Shown: positions 46,201-58,165 of the stretch, in pieces
How positions within the stretch are numbered: position 1 is the first letter of the stretch
Layout of the letters: the number at the start of each line of letters is the position of its first letter
NCBI GenBank assembly: GCA_027625915.1
Contig: JANTQA010000023.1
Coordinates: forward strand, 7,378,001 to 7,442,000
Source: Anaeramoeba flamelloides
Lineage: Eukaryota > Metamonada > Anaeramoebidae
Length of the DNA: 64,000 bases
Direction of reading: 5' to 3'
Program-made: the position numbers and the translations under genes
Notes under the pieces: generated by a model
Seen by the model: only the letters and a program-made list of their open reading frames with translations
The model's database searches: none
Told to the model about the DNA's origin: nothing

Positions 46201-47642
46201 ACCTCTAAATACTGCTTAGAACACAAAATAACTTAAATTTCAATTGCAAACGTAGTCGTTAAAAGGAATTTATATTTATAAATAAATTTTTTTTTTGAAA
46301 AGTTGTTATTAAATATATGACTTCTACTTTGGGATTCTAAGGGAATTAAGTTTTCAGTTTTCTATTATTATTATTTTTTTTTTTGTTTAAACGATTGAAA
46401 CTCTATTTGCTTAATAATGTGGAAGAATAAAGAAGAAATAAGGAAAGAAAAAAAATTATTACAAGAAAAATAATTCATTATAACAAATAAGAATTAAAAA
46501 TACCCTAAATAAATTAGAATATATTTTACAGTTTGTATTTAAATTTAAACAAAGAATCCGGAAATAAAATTTCTAACCGTTTTCTCAAAATTTAATAAAT
46601 ATAGTTAGTTTCAATAATTATGGTTTTCAGAAATAATATTAACTTGATAATTATTATCAATAGTTGATTTGCTAATAAAACTTTAACAAAAATGATAACG
46701 ATTCTTGTGATTTTTTAATTATAATTTTTTTGGGCCATCTTTAAATCCAAAACTTTGTTCACTTAAAATAACAAACAATCTACAAAAGCATATAAATATT
46801 TTTATTGTTATTTATTAATCCCCATATTTTATTTTTTTTTTTCAATATTTATCTTATTTTGATCGAGAATTAACTGATCTTGAATAATTTTTCATATCAT
46901 AATTATTTACTTCTCGGCATGGTAATCAAAAATTAAATTTCATTTAATAATTCTATTTTTTAACTAAATAAATACTTTCTAAATATATAAAACAATAAAA
47001 AGGTTGTAGCATCATCTGAATATGATCAATGCTTATATGAAGATGAAACAGTCAATCGAATGCATGAATCCCTTAATCTTTTTGATCAAACCGCAAATGG
47101 CAAATTTTTTAAATCAAAAAATTGTATTTTATTATTTAATAAAATTGATTTATTAAAAGAAAAAATTGAAAAAATTGGACTCGAAATTTGTTTTCCAGAA
47201 TATAAAGGAGGGAAAAATTATGAAAAAGCTATTAAATTCATTCAAAATAAATTTGTAAAAGTTGGAACAAACCGTTCAAGATCAATATTTTGCCATTTTA
47301 CTTGTGCAACAGATACTGTAAACATTTTTTTTTTTACAAGCATTTTTATTTTTTATTTATTTTTTATTACCACTTGAACCATTCAAAAATTCTTGGAAAT
47401 ATCCCAAATTGAGAAATACTTTTTAGTTTGAGAAACTCTTTTAAGAAAAATGTTTTTTATGAATATTTATAAAACTAAAAAAAACCTTATTATTATTATT
47501 GTTATTGTTATTATTATTATTATTATCATTATTATTATTATTATTACATTTCTAATTCATAAAGGAAAATGCAAGGGGTGTATTTGATGCTGTAACCTCA
47601 ACAATTTTGGAAGAGCAATTAAAAGAAGATGGATATATTTAA
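40288..47642 (+). CDS. heterotrimeric G-protein alpha subunit
   Basis: Six exons: 40288-40408, 40613-40949, 41248-41376, 41513-41591, 47003-47317, 47565-47642. All are GT-AG with matching phases, giving 352 aa, the normal G alpha length. G1 GTGESGKST spans residues 41-49 across the first junction. Switch I Arg177 lies in [19 protein letters not shown] at 199-208 carries catalytic Gln203, NKID is at 268-271 and TCAT at 322-325. So all GTP-binding and GTPase residues are present. It should couple GPCRs to effectors at the plasma membrane. The N-terminus is [12 protein letters not shown]: Gly2 is there, but position 3 is not Cys and position 6 is Lys, so myristoylation and palmitoylation are doubtful and a polybasic anchor is likely. 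The C-terminus KEDGYI lacks the pertussis-toxin cysteine. Introns are 136-298 bp except intron 4, which is 5411 bp. Confidence 0.93.
42655..42775. repeat. GC-rich foldback within intron 4
   Basis: AAAAGGCGTTGC near 42690 pairs with GCAACACCTTTT near 42745 (one mismatch). Looser pairing extends outward about 45 bp on each side (AGTGGGG...AAGAGTTTT against AAACTTTTAGTAAGCACT). The loop CCCAGGGCGAGTATAAGGG is the most GC-rich non-coding patch in the window. Checked for tRNA A/B boxes: none fits. A small foldback element or a structured RNA. Confidence 0.55.
44128..44390. repeat. degenerate relative of the 23037-23288 MITE
   Basis: Shares GTTATAAAATGTGTTAT, ATTTGTAAC-TGTTATAA, ATTTATAATAAAAA-C and AAAATGTTATA in the same order as the 23037-23288 element. 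The CCCTAATAA termini are not preserved, so the copy is old or internally derived. Confidence 0.55.
44588..44835 (+). pseudogene. decayed protein-coding remnant, possibly F-box-like
   Basis: ATG 44588 opens a 31-codon frame, [20 protein letters not shown] then IASRQF, ending TAA 44681-44683. The overlapping frame from about 44662 continues with protein-like sequence ([35 protein letters not shown]) to TAA 44835. Two adjacent frames with varied composition suggest one frameshift in a former gene or a retained exon. The first part loosely resembles an F-box (L..LI.YFS...L.......R.F). Evidence is thin. It lies on the same strand within G alpha intron 4. Confidence 0.28.
47487..47548. repeat. (TTA)n microsatellite in G alpha intron 5
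   Basis: About 20 TTA units with a few GTT or ATC interruptions lie just upstream of the last-exon acceptor (CATAAAG|GAA at 47564). It forms most of the polypyrimidine-poor 3' part of that 247-bp intron. Confidence 0.93.
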
Positions 47643-48404
47643 TACATTGCAAAAAAAAAAAAAAAAAAAACATGTAATTAAAAAACTTTTAATTATTGAA
47701 AATATTATTTTCATTAATAATAATATTTTTTTTATTTTTTTTAATTGATACATAATTAATTTAAAAAGTATCATTATTTAAAATTCGAAAAAGAATATAA
47801 AATATCATGTGTTATACTAACTTTTTTTTTTTTTAATTTATTATTTTTATTTTGAATAAAATAATTAAATCATATGAAAAACCTTTAATTCTCTTCTTAA
47901 TATTTTTCTATTGGTAACCAAAGTAGCAACTATATTCCAAAATTTTCAAACATTTTTAAAAGTAATGATAATCAACAATCAAATACTAAACCCCGTTCCT
48001 AGATTTGGACATCTTTAAAGGCAAAAAAATACTTATTTTTTTGTCTTTTTCAAAACTTTGTGTGGCTTGAAAAATTCCCAAAAATACTTGATAATCTAAA
48101 ATTTTTTAGACATTTAAAAAAACTTTTTGAAGAACTTTTAAGAAACTCTAGTGTTCATAAATAACTGTTAATGATAAAATTGACAAATTTTGTTTTTTCA
48201 CAATTTTTTTTTTTTTGGATTTTCTACTTTAAGCTCTCACAGGAGTTTTTTGTATTTTTCGAGTATATTTGGATGTGTTAGTAATTGTTCGGGTAAGTCT
48301 ACGCCATGGTATATTATGTCAAACTATGGATTTTAAAATAGAGTAAAAAAAAAACAATTATGTTCTCCAATTTTTTGGTTTTTGGCATTGACAAATAAAT
48401 TCAT

Positions 48405-48985
48405 ACTAAACTCTTTTTCAGTCAAAGGTGACACAGTTTTATAATGAAATAGAACATATTCTTTGAGTTTAATTCCTTATTCTTCTCAAAATAAATTTTC
48501 AAGTTTTTGATCTAAATCATTTTTTCATATTTACTATTATTTTTTTAATTTACTCGATTTTTGTTTTTTTGTTTTTTCTTTATCTCATTTCTTGTTTTTG
48601 AAGAAAATCAGAAAAGTCAATTTGAAAAAAAAAATGTACAAACTCCAAATCAACTTTAAGAAAATTGAGGATTTGTGATTTAATATAAAAGGAATATAAT
48701 TACTATTTACAAATCTTATTGTAATCACTTTTAATTTCCAAAAGAAATTGAGAAATTTTGCCCGAGAAATTTCAATGAAAGGGGCCCCAAAAATTTATTG
48801 CATTTAATTTTTTTTGAAAATTTTCTCCTTTGTTGAGGCATTTCTTTTAGAAATATTAACTCTACTCTGAGATTAATTATTTCTATTATTTTGAAAAATC
48901 GGTATGTTGATTCTTAAAAAAAAGTGAATTTTTCATTTTTGGATATTGATTTTGAGTGAATGGGAGGTTACAACTTTTAATAAGG
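48405..48985. repeat. dispersed repeat C, copy 2
   Basis: Best-conserved member with 32386-32945 (CTTATTCTTCTCAAAATAAA, AAGAAATTGAGAAATTTTGC, TTTTTCATTTTTGGATATTG). Starts at AAACTCTTTTTCAGTCAAAG, a head also seen in repeat B copy 2 (GTTTCAGTCAAAGG), so B and C may share one end. Confidence 0.65.
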
Positions 48986-49224
48986 TGGGCAATTAAATTT
49001 ACGAAATTATTAAAATCGCCAGGTTGAAATAATTTAAAAAACAAATATAAAAAAATACCTGTATGTTTAAGTGGCTTCTATTCGTATGGAAATAAAAATT
49101 TATTTTTGCTTTTTAAATGAAACAATTTTTTCTTCTGATGTAACAATAATTGAACTTATTTTCTAATTTTATTATAGAAATCAAATTTTCTATTTTTTAA
49201 AAGACTATTATATAATTGAAAATT

Positions 49225-49814
49225 CATATAAACTACTTTCGAAAAATAAGGGCCCAGTTTTTCAAATTATACTCACTAAACTAATTATATGAGGAACCCT
49301 GTAAATAATCATCAATAAACTAGAAGTTGATGGATAATCATCAGAAGATTAAATACTAACAAGGTGTCTTCTTTAAAAATTTTTATACGTTGAAAAAAAT
49401 CTATTTCATTTTTTGTACAAAAATTTGGAACAAAAAATCATCCAAAATTTTACAACATCTGGATATTATCGAATTTTTTTTTGGTTGTAAGAGTAATTTG
49501 ATTGAGAATTAAATTGAAATTTTTCATCATGTAAAAATATTAAATGTAAATCAGTGAAGAAAAATTAACATCTGAAACTATTTGATTGAAGAAACTAACA
49601 AACAAAAAAAAATCAAATTGTCATCTGATTGTTTGAAAATTTTTTTTTATTTTCTTCCAATTTTTCAGTCAAAAGTTTGGTTAGTAAATTATGAAGTAGA
49701 AAATTTTATTTAAATTACATCATTAATCAACTGCCCAACATCATATTGAAATCCAATGATTCTAGAACGAGATCTCGAAATTTGGGCCCCTATTTTTTGA
49801 ATTTAGTTTATGTG
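49225..49814. repeat. 590-bp segment with ~32-bp imperfect inverted ends
   Basis: The left end is CATATAAACTACTTTCGAAA then AATAAGGGCCCA (49225-49256). The right end (49783-49814), reverse complemented, is CACATAAACTAAATTCAAAA then AATAGGGGCCCA. About 26 of 32 positions agree, including the rare GGGCCC. The interior is AT-rich and non-coding. Probably an old non-autonomous inverted-repeat element; no target duplication is clear. Confidence 0.5.
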
Positions 49815-52116
49815 TCTTTTAGTATTTTAACGTGATGTTAGAACGGCTATAAACTGATTTTCAAAAGAGAGAAGAATACATAAAAGAAAACAAATAAAAA
49901 AGAATAGCTTTTCTAAATAATCCTTTAATTCTATGGTAAAATTTTAATATCAAATATTTTTATTTGTGTTTTAACTAAAAAAATTTATATGAGCTAATAG
50001 ATATTTATCTATCAATACCAATTTCGATAAGTTTTAAATTCTAATAAAATATAATTCAATAATAAAAGTATAAAAAGTTTTACACTCTTAATAATAAATA
50101 TTAATTACTCAGAATTTCTTTCTTCTAATTTGTGTTGCAATGAAAAAAATATTTTGAAAGTATATTTACTACAAAATTCACTTTGCTGTTTCATTTCTTT
50201 GATTAAAAATCACATTAAATATGTTTTCGAACTTTTTATAAATTATTTTTTTCTTCCTTTTATTCAAAAGTTTTTATTTTCAATAATGTAATCTTTTTTT
50301 TTTTTCTATTTTTTTTTCTGAAGTAAATCCAGAATTTGTATTTATATTCACATAAATAGAAAGAAAGGTGTGGAAAAAATTGTTTTATTTATTTCTTTAT
50401 TTCTGTATTTATATTAAAAAGCAATTAAAGAAAATTGTCTCAAATATAAAAAGAGTAGAAGAAACTGAATAAAAGTATGTATAAAAAATAATACTATCAT
50501 TTGCATAACCAAATTAAAGACTACCCATACCCTGAATACATAACAGAAGTAATGACTAGATCGAAATATTATCGATTACAGATAAAAATTACACAATATC
50601 TGATTAATAATTGGTATTCCACAACTCTCAGAGTGGGTTCACGAGATGTCCGGATTTATATATTTTTTACTCTATTCAAAGTATTTTTTGTTTTGATATT
50701 TTATTATTATTATTATTATTTCTTTATTACCTCAAGTTTTCTAATCATAAGAGCTTTGATGAAAAATTCCGGACAAGAGCAATAAATTTCATAATTTTGA
50801 TTAGACATTACAAAGAATTTCTGTGTATTTTTTATCTCAGTATAACGTTTTAATATAGTTTCTTATCGAAAATTTTTGAAAATTTTTTTTTCCATTCATT
50901 TCTGATAAATTTATATCTTTCACAGTACCAAATGAAATGGTATATGTTTTCATAATATTGAGTGTAATAATCAGATTAAAATATTTCTTTTGTTTTTGCC
51001 TTTTTTTTCAATTTTTTTCTATTAGATTTAAATAAAGATAAAAAAACCTTTTTTTGTTATTAATATGAATAAATTTTCAATATTTAGTTGCTCTTTACAA
51101 ATTTTCGATATAAAAAATTGTTTTGTCAACAGAATTGTCAAATTATGAGACTGTTAAAATTAAATTCATATTATTCGGGGTTATTTCTTAAACTTGATTA
51201 GGTATCTTAGTTAGGGAATATTGAAAATTTATATCTGTAGGGATTATTACTTATATGACTAGCAACATATCTATTCGGTTTAAGGAAACTTGAGTCAATA
51301 GATCTTTTTGAAATTGAAAATCTTGATTTTTTTTAACAAGAAAATATACTGGAATTAAATCCAATTTTTGCTTCAAATTTGTATTTTTTGTCATTTTTTA
51401 CTTTAGTTTATAGTATCAACCTTGAAAAAAATATAAATTTCAGTTTTCTTTCCTTTTTATGTTTCTAAATCTGATTATTTATAATTTGAATTTTCTTTAA
51501 TGAAATTAATTACACGTTTTACGAGTTTATAAAAAAATAAATCAGTTTTTTTTTTTTGTAAATTTGTTCTTTTTTAAACAAAATTCATTAATCCCACTTT
51601 TCACAAATAAAAACAATGTTCTTATTGTTTTTTGTGTCAAGATTAAAAAATTCAAAAATGATGAAATAATAAAAAATGAAAAAAATTAAATGTCACAATG
51701 GAATGTTGAGATAAGGATAAAAGATAAGTCATTCAACATTCGAAACACTACTTTAAGCAATTCAACACAACTTTCTATTATGGTAATTTCTTTGAAACAT
51801 CTGAAAAAAAAATTTAAAAAATCTAATGGATGAAGTACTTTAAAAAATAAAAATCAATGAAGTACTGCCAAAGTAAAAAATGTTATTTTCTGATCCTCTT
51901 GAGAAATTGCCAAAAAGTGAAAAATTTCACTTTACCTTGGCTACTCCCTTAAAAGTCAAAAATCAAACAAAAAAATCACTTAACTTTACAAAACTTTCAG
52001 TCTTTCAAACCTCTCCCAATATTGTGGAATAAAGAAGCAGCGAAAAAGCGATATTATTTTTTGTCTGTATTTCCAAAAATATTTCTCATTTTTTTAAAAA
52101 ATTTACTTTTTTAACA

Positions 52117-53522
52117 ATGCAAGACCCAAAACAAGAAAAAGACACGAACAATTCAAAGAACCAAGTGCTACCAGAGCAACCCAAATTGAACCCAAAACAA
52201 GCAAAAGAGAAAAAAGAAGAAATAAAAACAGAATCAAAAAAAAAAAAAGAAAACCCAAAACCTAATCAACAAAATACTACAAACAAAAATCAACAAGAAC
52301 AAATTCAGCAAAACCCAAAGGAAAATCAACAAACCACAACAACCGAAAACAAAGAACCTAAAACTAAACTCTATATTGGAAATATTTCGTTTAGTTCAAC
52401 AGAAGATTCTTTAACTGAGACTTTTAGCAAATATGGGGAAATGTATATCTTTTCATCACAATAAGACTATTCTTCTTTCTTTTCATTTAAAAATTTTTTC
52501 TAATTTTTTTTTTTTTCATTTCTCAAAAAAATTAAAAAAAAAAAAACAAACAAAAAAAAACAAAAAAAAACAAACAAAAAACAAACAAAAAACAAACAAA
52601 AAACACCTTTAAAACAAAAAAAAAACACTTAAAAAAACATTAGCAAATCAGTAAATATTGTCAAAAGAGGAGAAAGAAGTCTAGGGTATGGATTTCTTGA
52701 AATGTCTACAGCTGACGAAGCAGATCTAGCAATTAAGGAACTTCATCAAACAATGGTCGATGGAAGAGAAATAATTGTTGAATATGCCGATCCAAACAAG
52801 GCAAAGAGAAGAAAAAACCCAAATTATAATTCTCATTATTACAAAAACTATTCAAGAAGGAAAAATTATGTTCCTTATGTAAATATTCATCACTTCATTT
52901 TTTTTTATTCATTTTTTCATTGCTTTTTGATCTTTACAATTTTTAATATTTCTCTTTTTTTTTTTTTTATTTTTTTTTATATCTTCTTTTCATTATCTTT
53001 TCTTTTATTTTTGCTTCTGAAAACACAACCCACATGTCGATTTTTATTTCTGAAAATTCACTCATGTTTTTCTAATTTATCACAATAATTAGAGAGAAAT
53101 GATCCAACCATTTCCAATGTTTAACTTGTCTTATAACGATTCGCTGAAATATTATCAAATGATGAATTATTACAGAACGGGCCAAAACTTTTCTCCACAA
53201 TACAACCAATTATTTTATAATTATCCCCAACAAATTCCTAATTACAGTTATGTAGATAACCAAAATCTTCAGGAGTATAATAATTCTCAACAAAAAAGAG
53301 TGGACAATAATAATATGACTTCTGAAAATGAAAATGAAAATGAAAAAGAAATAAAAAAAGAAAAAGAAAATGAAAATGAAAACAAACAGAAGAAAGAAAA
53401 TAAAAAAGAAGAAGAAGAAAAAGAATATGAAAAAATTATTGATGAGGCCTTACTTGGTTCAAATGATGAAAGCAATCCACTCCAAAAAGAAAACCAAAAT
53501 TTTAATCAAATTCAAAATATTG

Positions 53523-53563
<41 letters not shown>

Positions 53564-54156
53564 AGATTTCAATATTATCAGACACAAAGGATGTTTAATA
53601 ATGTTAATCCATATTATTATAATCAAAATAATTATGTCAACCAAAGAAGAGTATTTTATCCCTATAAAAAGAATAGATACCCAAAATCACAACCCAAAAA
53701 ATTCAGCAAAAATTCCATTTTTATTACAAATATACCATTTTCTTTGTCGAACCAAGAATTGCTGGAAGCGTTTAAAGAACTGAATCCAAAAAAGGCCCGT
53801 GTTGTTTTAAACCCTTATGGAAAGTCTCGTGGATTTGGATTTGTTGAATTTGAAAACACTGAAAATAGAGATAAAGCTTTGGAAATGAATGAAACTAAAA
53901 TTGGTGGAAGAATAGTTTATGTTAAAATTGCTTATGAGGTAAGATAATTCTTCTCTTTTTTTAATTTATTTGTAAAATATTTTTTTTTTTAAATTTTTCT
54001 ATTTTTTATATTTTTTACTAATATTTTTTTTTTTTTTTTCTCAAATTATATTTATCTATTTCATTCTTGTTTTTCACTATTTTGTTCAAAAAAAAATAAA
54101 AATAAAAATAACAATAATAAAAGTATTTGGATACTGACGAGAAGGCAAAAAAATAA
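52117..54156 (+). CDS. RNA-binding protein with two RRM domains
   Basis: Four exons: 52117-52442, 52644-52878, 53093-53938, 54124-54156. Introns of 201, 214 and 185 bp are GT-AG with matching phases, giving 479 aa. Residues 1-80 are K/Q/E/N-rich. RRM1 (about 84-165) has RNP2 LYIGNI and RNP1 LGYGFLEM, and is split by the first intron. A basic KRRKNPNYNS tail follows. The middle (190-390) is Tyr/Asn/Gln-rich with E/N/K repeats and a 13-14-residue poly-Gln at 53526-53562, so it is probably disordered and prion- or condensate-like. RRM2 (about 394-469) has IFITNI and SRGFGFVEF. The last exon is only 33 nt (YLDTDEKAKK, TAA). The layout recalls yeast Sbp1-type proteins or other two-RRM mRNA-binding proteins. 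The exact orthologue is unknown. Intron 1 is an (AAAC)n-rich tract. Confidence 0.88.
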
Positions 54157-56989
54157 ATATCAATGATTGAGGTATATTTGTTGCTTAATCAATAAAAAAT
54201 TAGCCTTTTTAATATTAATTTTTTCAATTTTTGATTTTTTATATTTTTTATTTTTTATTTGGATAAGTTAATCATCTGATACAATAATATGCTTAGTATA
54301 CTTCTTTTAGAGGAAAACCAATCCTTTCCATTCCAATTGTTATTTTTTCTTTTTATTTCTTTTTTGTAATATTCACGGGCTACCTTTTTCTTAATAATTT
54401 TTCTTCATATTTTGATAGTAACCACTTCTTTCGTCATGTTTTTTATATTCTTCGTTTTTTTTTTGGTAAATTTCTTTCTTCAAATATCCCTTTCAGAATT
54501 CTAGATTGGAACAACCTCTAAAATCCAACATTTCTTCATTGTGAAATTTCGAAAAAGGTAAAAATTATCTCTATTTTGTTGTCTTTAGAGTTCTACCAAT
54601 TTAAAGTGGTATAAAGGATTGAAAAGAAAGGCTTTAAAGACTTTTATTAACATTTTTTTTTGTACATTTCCCTTTTGTCTTTATTCTTTTTTCGAATCCT
54701 AAAAAAGTGAAGAGTTTTATTAAATTTAAAAACAGCCAAGCAAATATTTGATGTAAGAAATTTTGAATACAGTTTAAATATGGGTGATCTCTCAAAAATA
54801 AATTTTTCAAAAATATTATTTTTTTATTTTCAGTGTTCACATTTTGATTCTTTTTTGAAAATAAACTCAAAAAATTCTTTTTTTTGATTACATGAAATCA
54901 AGTGATTCTTTTTTCTTCCAATTGTAAGTCTCAACTCATTTCTTGTTTACATTCGGTTTTTCATGGAATCATATCATTCTCAAAATCTAATAATTTAATA
55001 ATTAATAATTTTTTTTTATTTTCAAAAAGAATTAAATATTTCTCAATAAAATAAATATTTGTGGTTTTTCTTCTTTGAAAATTTTAGTTTTCATGATCTT
55101 TTCGTCAATCATGATGTTTTTAAGTTTATTTCTGATAATAAAATTAGTTTACTTTGAAATGGAATTATTTTATTCTTTTTTTTTTTTAATTATATAAAAG
55201 AGTTTTGTTAACAAATAAAAATTCCTATTTTGATTTAATTAAATCAGAATAAAATATTTATAAATGTTTTCTTAAAATTATTATTTCAAAGGAACTTTAA
55301 CAGGTGGAAAATTTGATAAAAATTAATTTCAATAGAATCATTTTAACATGATTCCAAAATTTAATTTTTGAGATTCTAAAAATTCCAAAAATTGAATCAG
55401 TAAGGGAACTCTTTTTATTTTATTTTGTTTTGAAACAAAGGCATGGGAGACACACTATATAACCTAAAATTAAATTACGAAAGGGAAATTGAGACATAAA
55501 ATCATATATTCTAGAATTATCCATAGTGATAGATACATAGAAATTAGCGTTATTCTTGGAAAGGGCACGCAAACAATTGGGCTTACAAGGGTTAAAAATA
55601 GAAATTACAAAAAAAGAAATTTAAAAAGAATTTATAATAGATATAAGTAAAAAAATCAAAAAAAAAAAAAAAAAATTATAAGCTTTTTGTATTAAAATTG
55701 TTAAAAATCATAGCCATATCACTGCTAGTCGGTTTGGCTTTATAGTTTGGTACGAATATTCATTTAAAACACAGTTTTTTAATTGTGTTCGTTTCTTTTC
55801 TTTTTGAACTCATTTTTTCTCCAAACTCTTGATATTATTGTTTACCTTATTTTTTGTTCTTATTTTGAAGTTACCCAGATATTTTGTATTTTGATATTTC
55901 GTTTTTAATATGTGATCACATGGTCTTTTTGTTCTGTAACTCTTCGCCCCAATAAAAATAAAATTTGGGGAAGGAAAATATGAAAAAGAATTTTCTAATT
56001 GAATTCATTTTCGAAGTGTTAACTATGATTTAAATATTTCCAAATCTCATTAAAAAAAGATGATTCTAATTCTAATTATTCTTTTTTGATTTCCAAATTT
56101 CGGAAATAGATTATTTTGAAATTTTTAATGAAATAAAATAAACTAAAAACTAGATGAAGTTAGAATATTTACAAATCTACAAGCGCATTTATCATTCCAT
56201 ATATTTAAATATACGAAATATTATTTACTTTTCTGATATAATTTAGATTCTAATTCCAGAAACGGAATTTTTAAAAAATTCTTGGAAAAACATCTATAAA
56301 TTTTAAAACAAAGTTGATGATTCTTAAACTCGGACCAAAAATTACAAGTTTTTACACTACTTAAAAGATGATCTTTTTTTTTCCAATTTTAAGTGTCATA
56401 ATTTTAAAGAAAAACATAGGATGTTCTTTTTTTCAATTAAAATATATTTATAAAATTCATTACCATTTGAATAAAAAAAAAAATTGTAAAATTTTATTAT
56501 ATGTTATTGTAAAAAAAGTTCAACACAATTTTTATTTTGAAAACCTTCATAAAACTCAACAAAGAACTAACATAATTTAAAGAAGTAACATTTTAACTCA
56601 CATGGATAATTAATTATATCATTTTTTATAAAATTAACAAAACGCCTTAAATCTACACAAATACAAAATAAGATAAGAGGTTTGAGAGATCTCAAAAATG
56701 GTCTTATTATTTTAAACAAAAAATAATGGTAAATCAATTACTAGAAAATCCCATACTATCAAAATATTATTGAAAAAAACTATTATTACGTTGAATATTA
56801 TATTTTTTCTTTAATATTTTATTTATAATTTGATTAATAAATGCTATTTTAAATGTTCTATTAATCCCCCGATTAAAAAGACGGTTATAAATTGTTTTCT
56901 GTTTTTATTTTTTTTTCCTTGGCGAAAATAACCACAAGAACTCTTTCCAACGATAAATTATTGTAATTTTTTTTATTTATGTTTAAATA

Positions 56990-57590
56990 AACTCTTGTTT
57001 AAATCAAAATTTTACAGTTTACGTGTAAAAATTGAACATATTCCATTTGTTTTATTAGATATTCTACTCAAAATTATTTTTTAAAGGTGCAGATCATAAT
57101 ATTTTTCAAAGGAAATCAATTGTTTTTTAATTTTTTTATTTTTTTTCCCTTTCTTGGATTTATTATTTTATGTTTTTTTTTTACATGATCTTTTTCTTTT
57201 TCTTGAATTAAACTTCTTTATTATTTTATTTATAAAGTGAATTTCAAAACTAAAATGTTCGAAAATCCAAATTAACTTTTAGAATATTTAGATGGTATAA
57301 TTTCGTTTAAAAGTAATACATTAAAAATTAAAAAAGGGTATTGTCAACATTTTTAATTTTCCAAAGAACTTGAGTAATATTCCACAGGGTGTTTAAAAGG
57401 TACATGTCAAATAATTTTGAATTTTTTTTTTATTCAAAACTTTAATATTGTTGTTAAGATCTTTCTTTCAATAATATCAACTTTAATCTGGATTTTTTAA
57501 TTTCTATATTACTAGTAATCTTATAGGGGTTTATTTATAAAAAAATGATTTTTTCATTTTTGGTTTGACTTTTTTCGTCCAATATTTTTG
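56990..57590. repeat. dispersed repeat C, copy 3 (most diverged)
   Basis: Keeps the order AAACTCTTGTTTAAATCAAA, TTGAACATATTC, CTACTCAAAATTA, TTTCCAAAGAACTTGAG, GTTTAAAAGGTAC and TGATTTTTTCATTTTTGG relative to the other two copies, with many substitutions. Confidence 0.45.
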
Positions 57591-57599
57591 AATGGTAAC

Positions 57600-58165
57600 C
57601 ACTTTGATGTAAACTTTGTTTTTGATACTGTAAGTTCCACTTTTAAGGCACAAACTTTCAACGAAATTTAAGGCACAAAAAACCCTCAAATTAAGACACA
57701 AAATTCAGATTCTAGAAAAATAATTTGTGTATAAAAAATTTTCAAATTTTGTTCCTTAATTTGAGGGTTTTTTGTGCCTTAAATTTCGTTGAAAGTTTGT
57801 GCCTTAAATTTGAAACTGGCTGTAAAGTTCTTCAATAAAGTTTTCTAATATCAAATATATTTTATAAGTGACATTTGAAGAAAAATTAAAAAATAAGTAG
57901 AACAATACATATCAAAAAAAAAAGTTGAAATCCGAATGAAGTAAATCTAATCAACCGATATATTATCTTAAAATTTTCAAAACTTTGAAATTTTTAGAAA
58001 AACAATTTCAAAAAATAATAAGATTAATTTTGATCTTCAATTGAAGATCTTGAGAAAATTCCAATAGAAATCAATATGATTTCTCTACAATCATTTTCAC
58101 TTTTTCAATGGCATTTGAATAACACATTTTTAACTTGTGACTTTCTATCTTGCAAGAAACAACTT
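57600..58165. repeat. dispersed repeat B, copy 3, interrupted
   Basis: Begins GATGTAAACTTTGTTTTTGA as repeat B copy 2 does (AATGTAAACTTTGTTTCAGT). It is broken by the MITE at 57626-57824, then resumes with TAATATCAAATAT, ACATTTGAAG, CAATCAACCGATATATTATC-like and TTCCAATAGAAATCAATATG blocks. The central part of the repeat (GGTATTTGAATAAT to AAATGAAAA) is missing. Confidence 0.5.
57626..57824. mobile_element. CAGT-type MITE, copy B, inserted in repeat B
   Basis: TA at 57626-57627 and 57823-57824 brackets 195 bp that align with copy A (36965-37161): GTTCCACTTTTAAG, AAATTTAAGGCAC, TTTCGTTGAAAGTTTGTG, GAAACTGGCTG. Here the palindrome is sharper: AAAAAACCCTCAAATTAAG pairs with CTTAATTTGAGGGTTTTTT. 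The left terminus is eroded (CTGTAAGTTCC), while the right keeps GGCTGTA. Confidence 0.8.

Larger units (their letters stand above)
41592..47002. other. 5.4-kb intron 4 of the G alpha gene
   Basis: Bounded by TAT|GTATGT and AAAAAG|GTTGTAGC, which restore the G alpha frame exactly. It is about 8-40 times longer than any other intron in the window. Inside are a GC-rich foldback (42655-42775), a relative of the CCCTAATAA MITE (44128-44390), a protein-like decayed segment (44588-44835), and a slightly GC-richer patch at 45420-45850 with short open stretches on both strands that could not be assigned. Expansion by insertions is the likely cause. Confidence 0.8.
47643..52116. other. intergenic spacer
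   Basis: 4.5 kb between G alpha and the RRM gene. Contains repeat C copy 2 (48405-48985) and an inverted-terminus pair (49225-49814). An open stretch at 50489-50785 contains PYPEYITEVMTRSKYYRLQI but has no ATG at its head and runs into a poly-Tyr microsatellite translation. It is not called a gene. Confidence 0.55.

Noticed and set aside
50489-50785. Frame with PYPEYITEVMTRSKYYRLQI
   Set aside because: No ATG at its head and the C-terminal half is a TAT microsatellite translation. No family or splice partner found.
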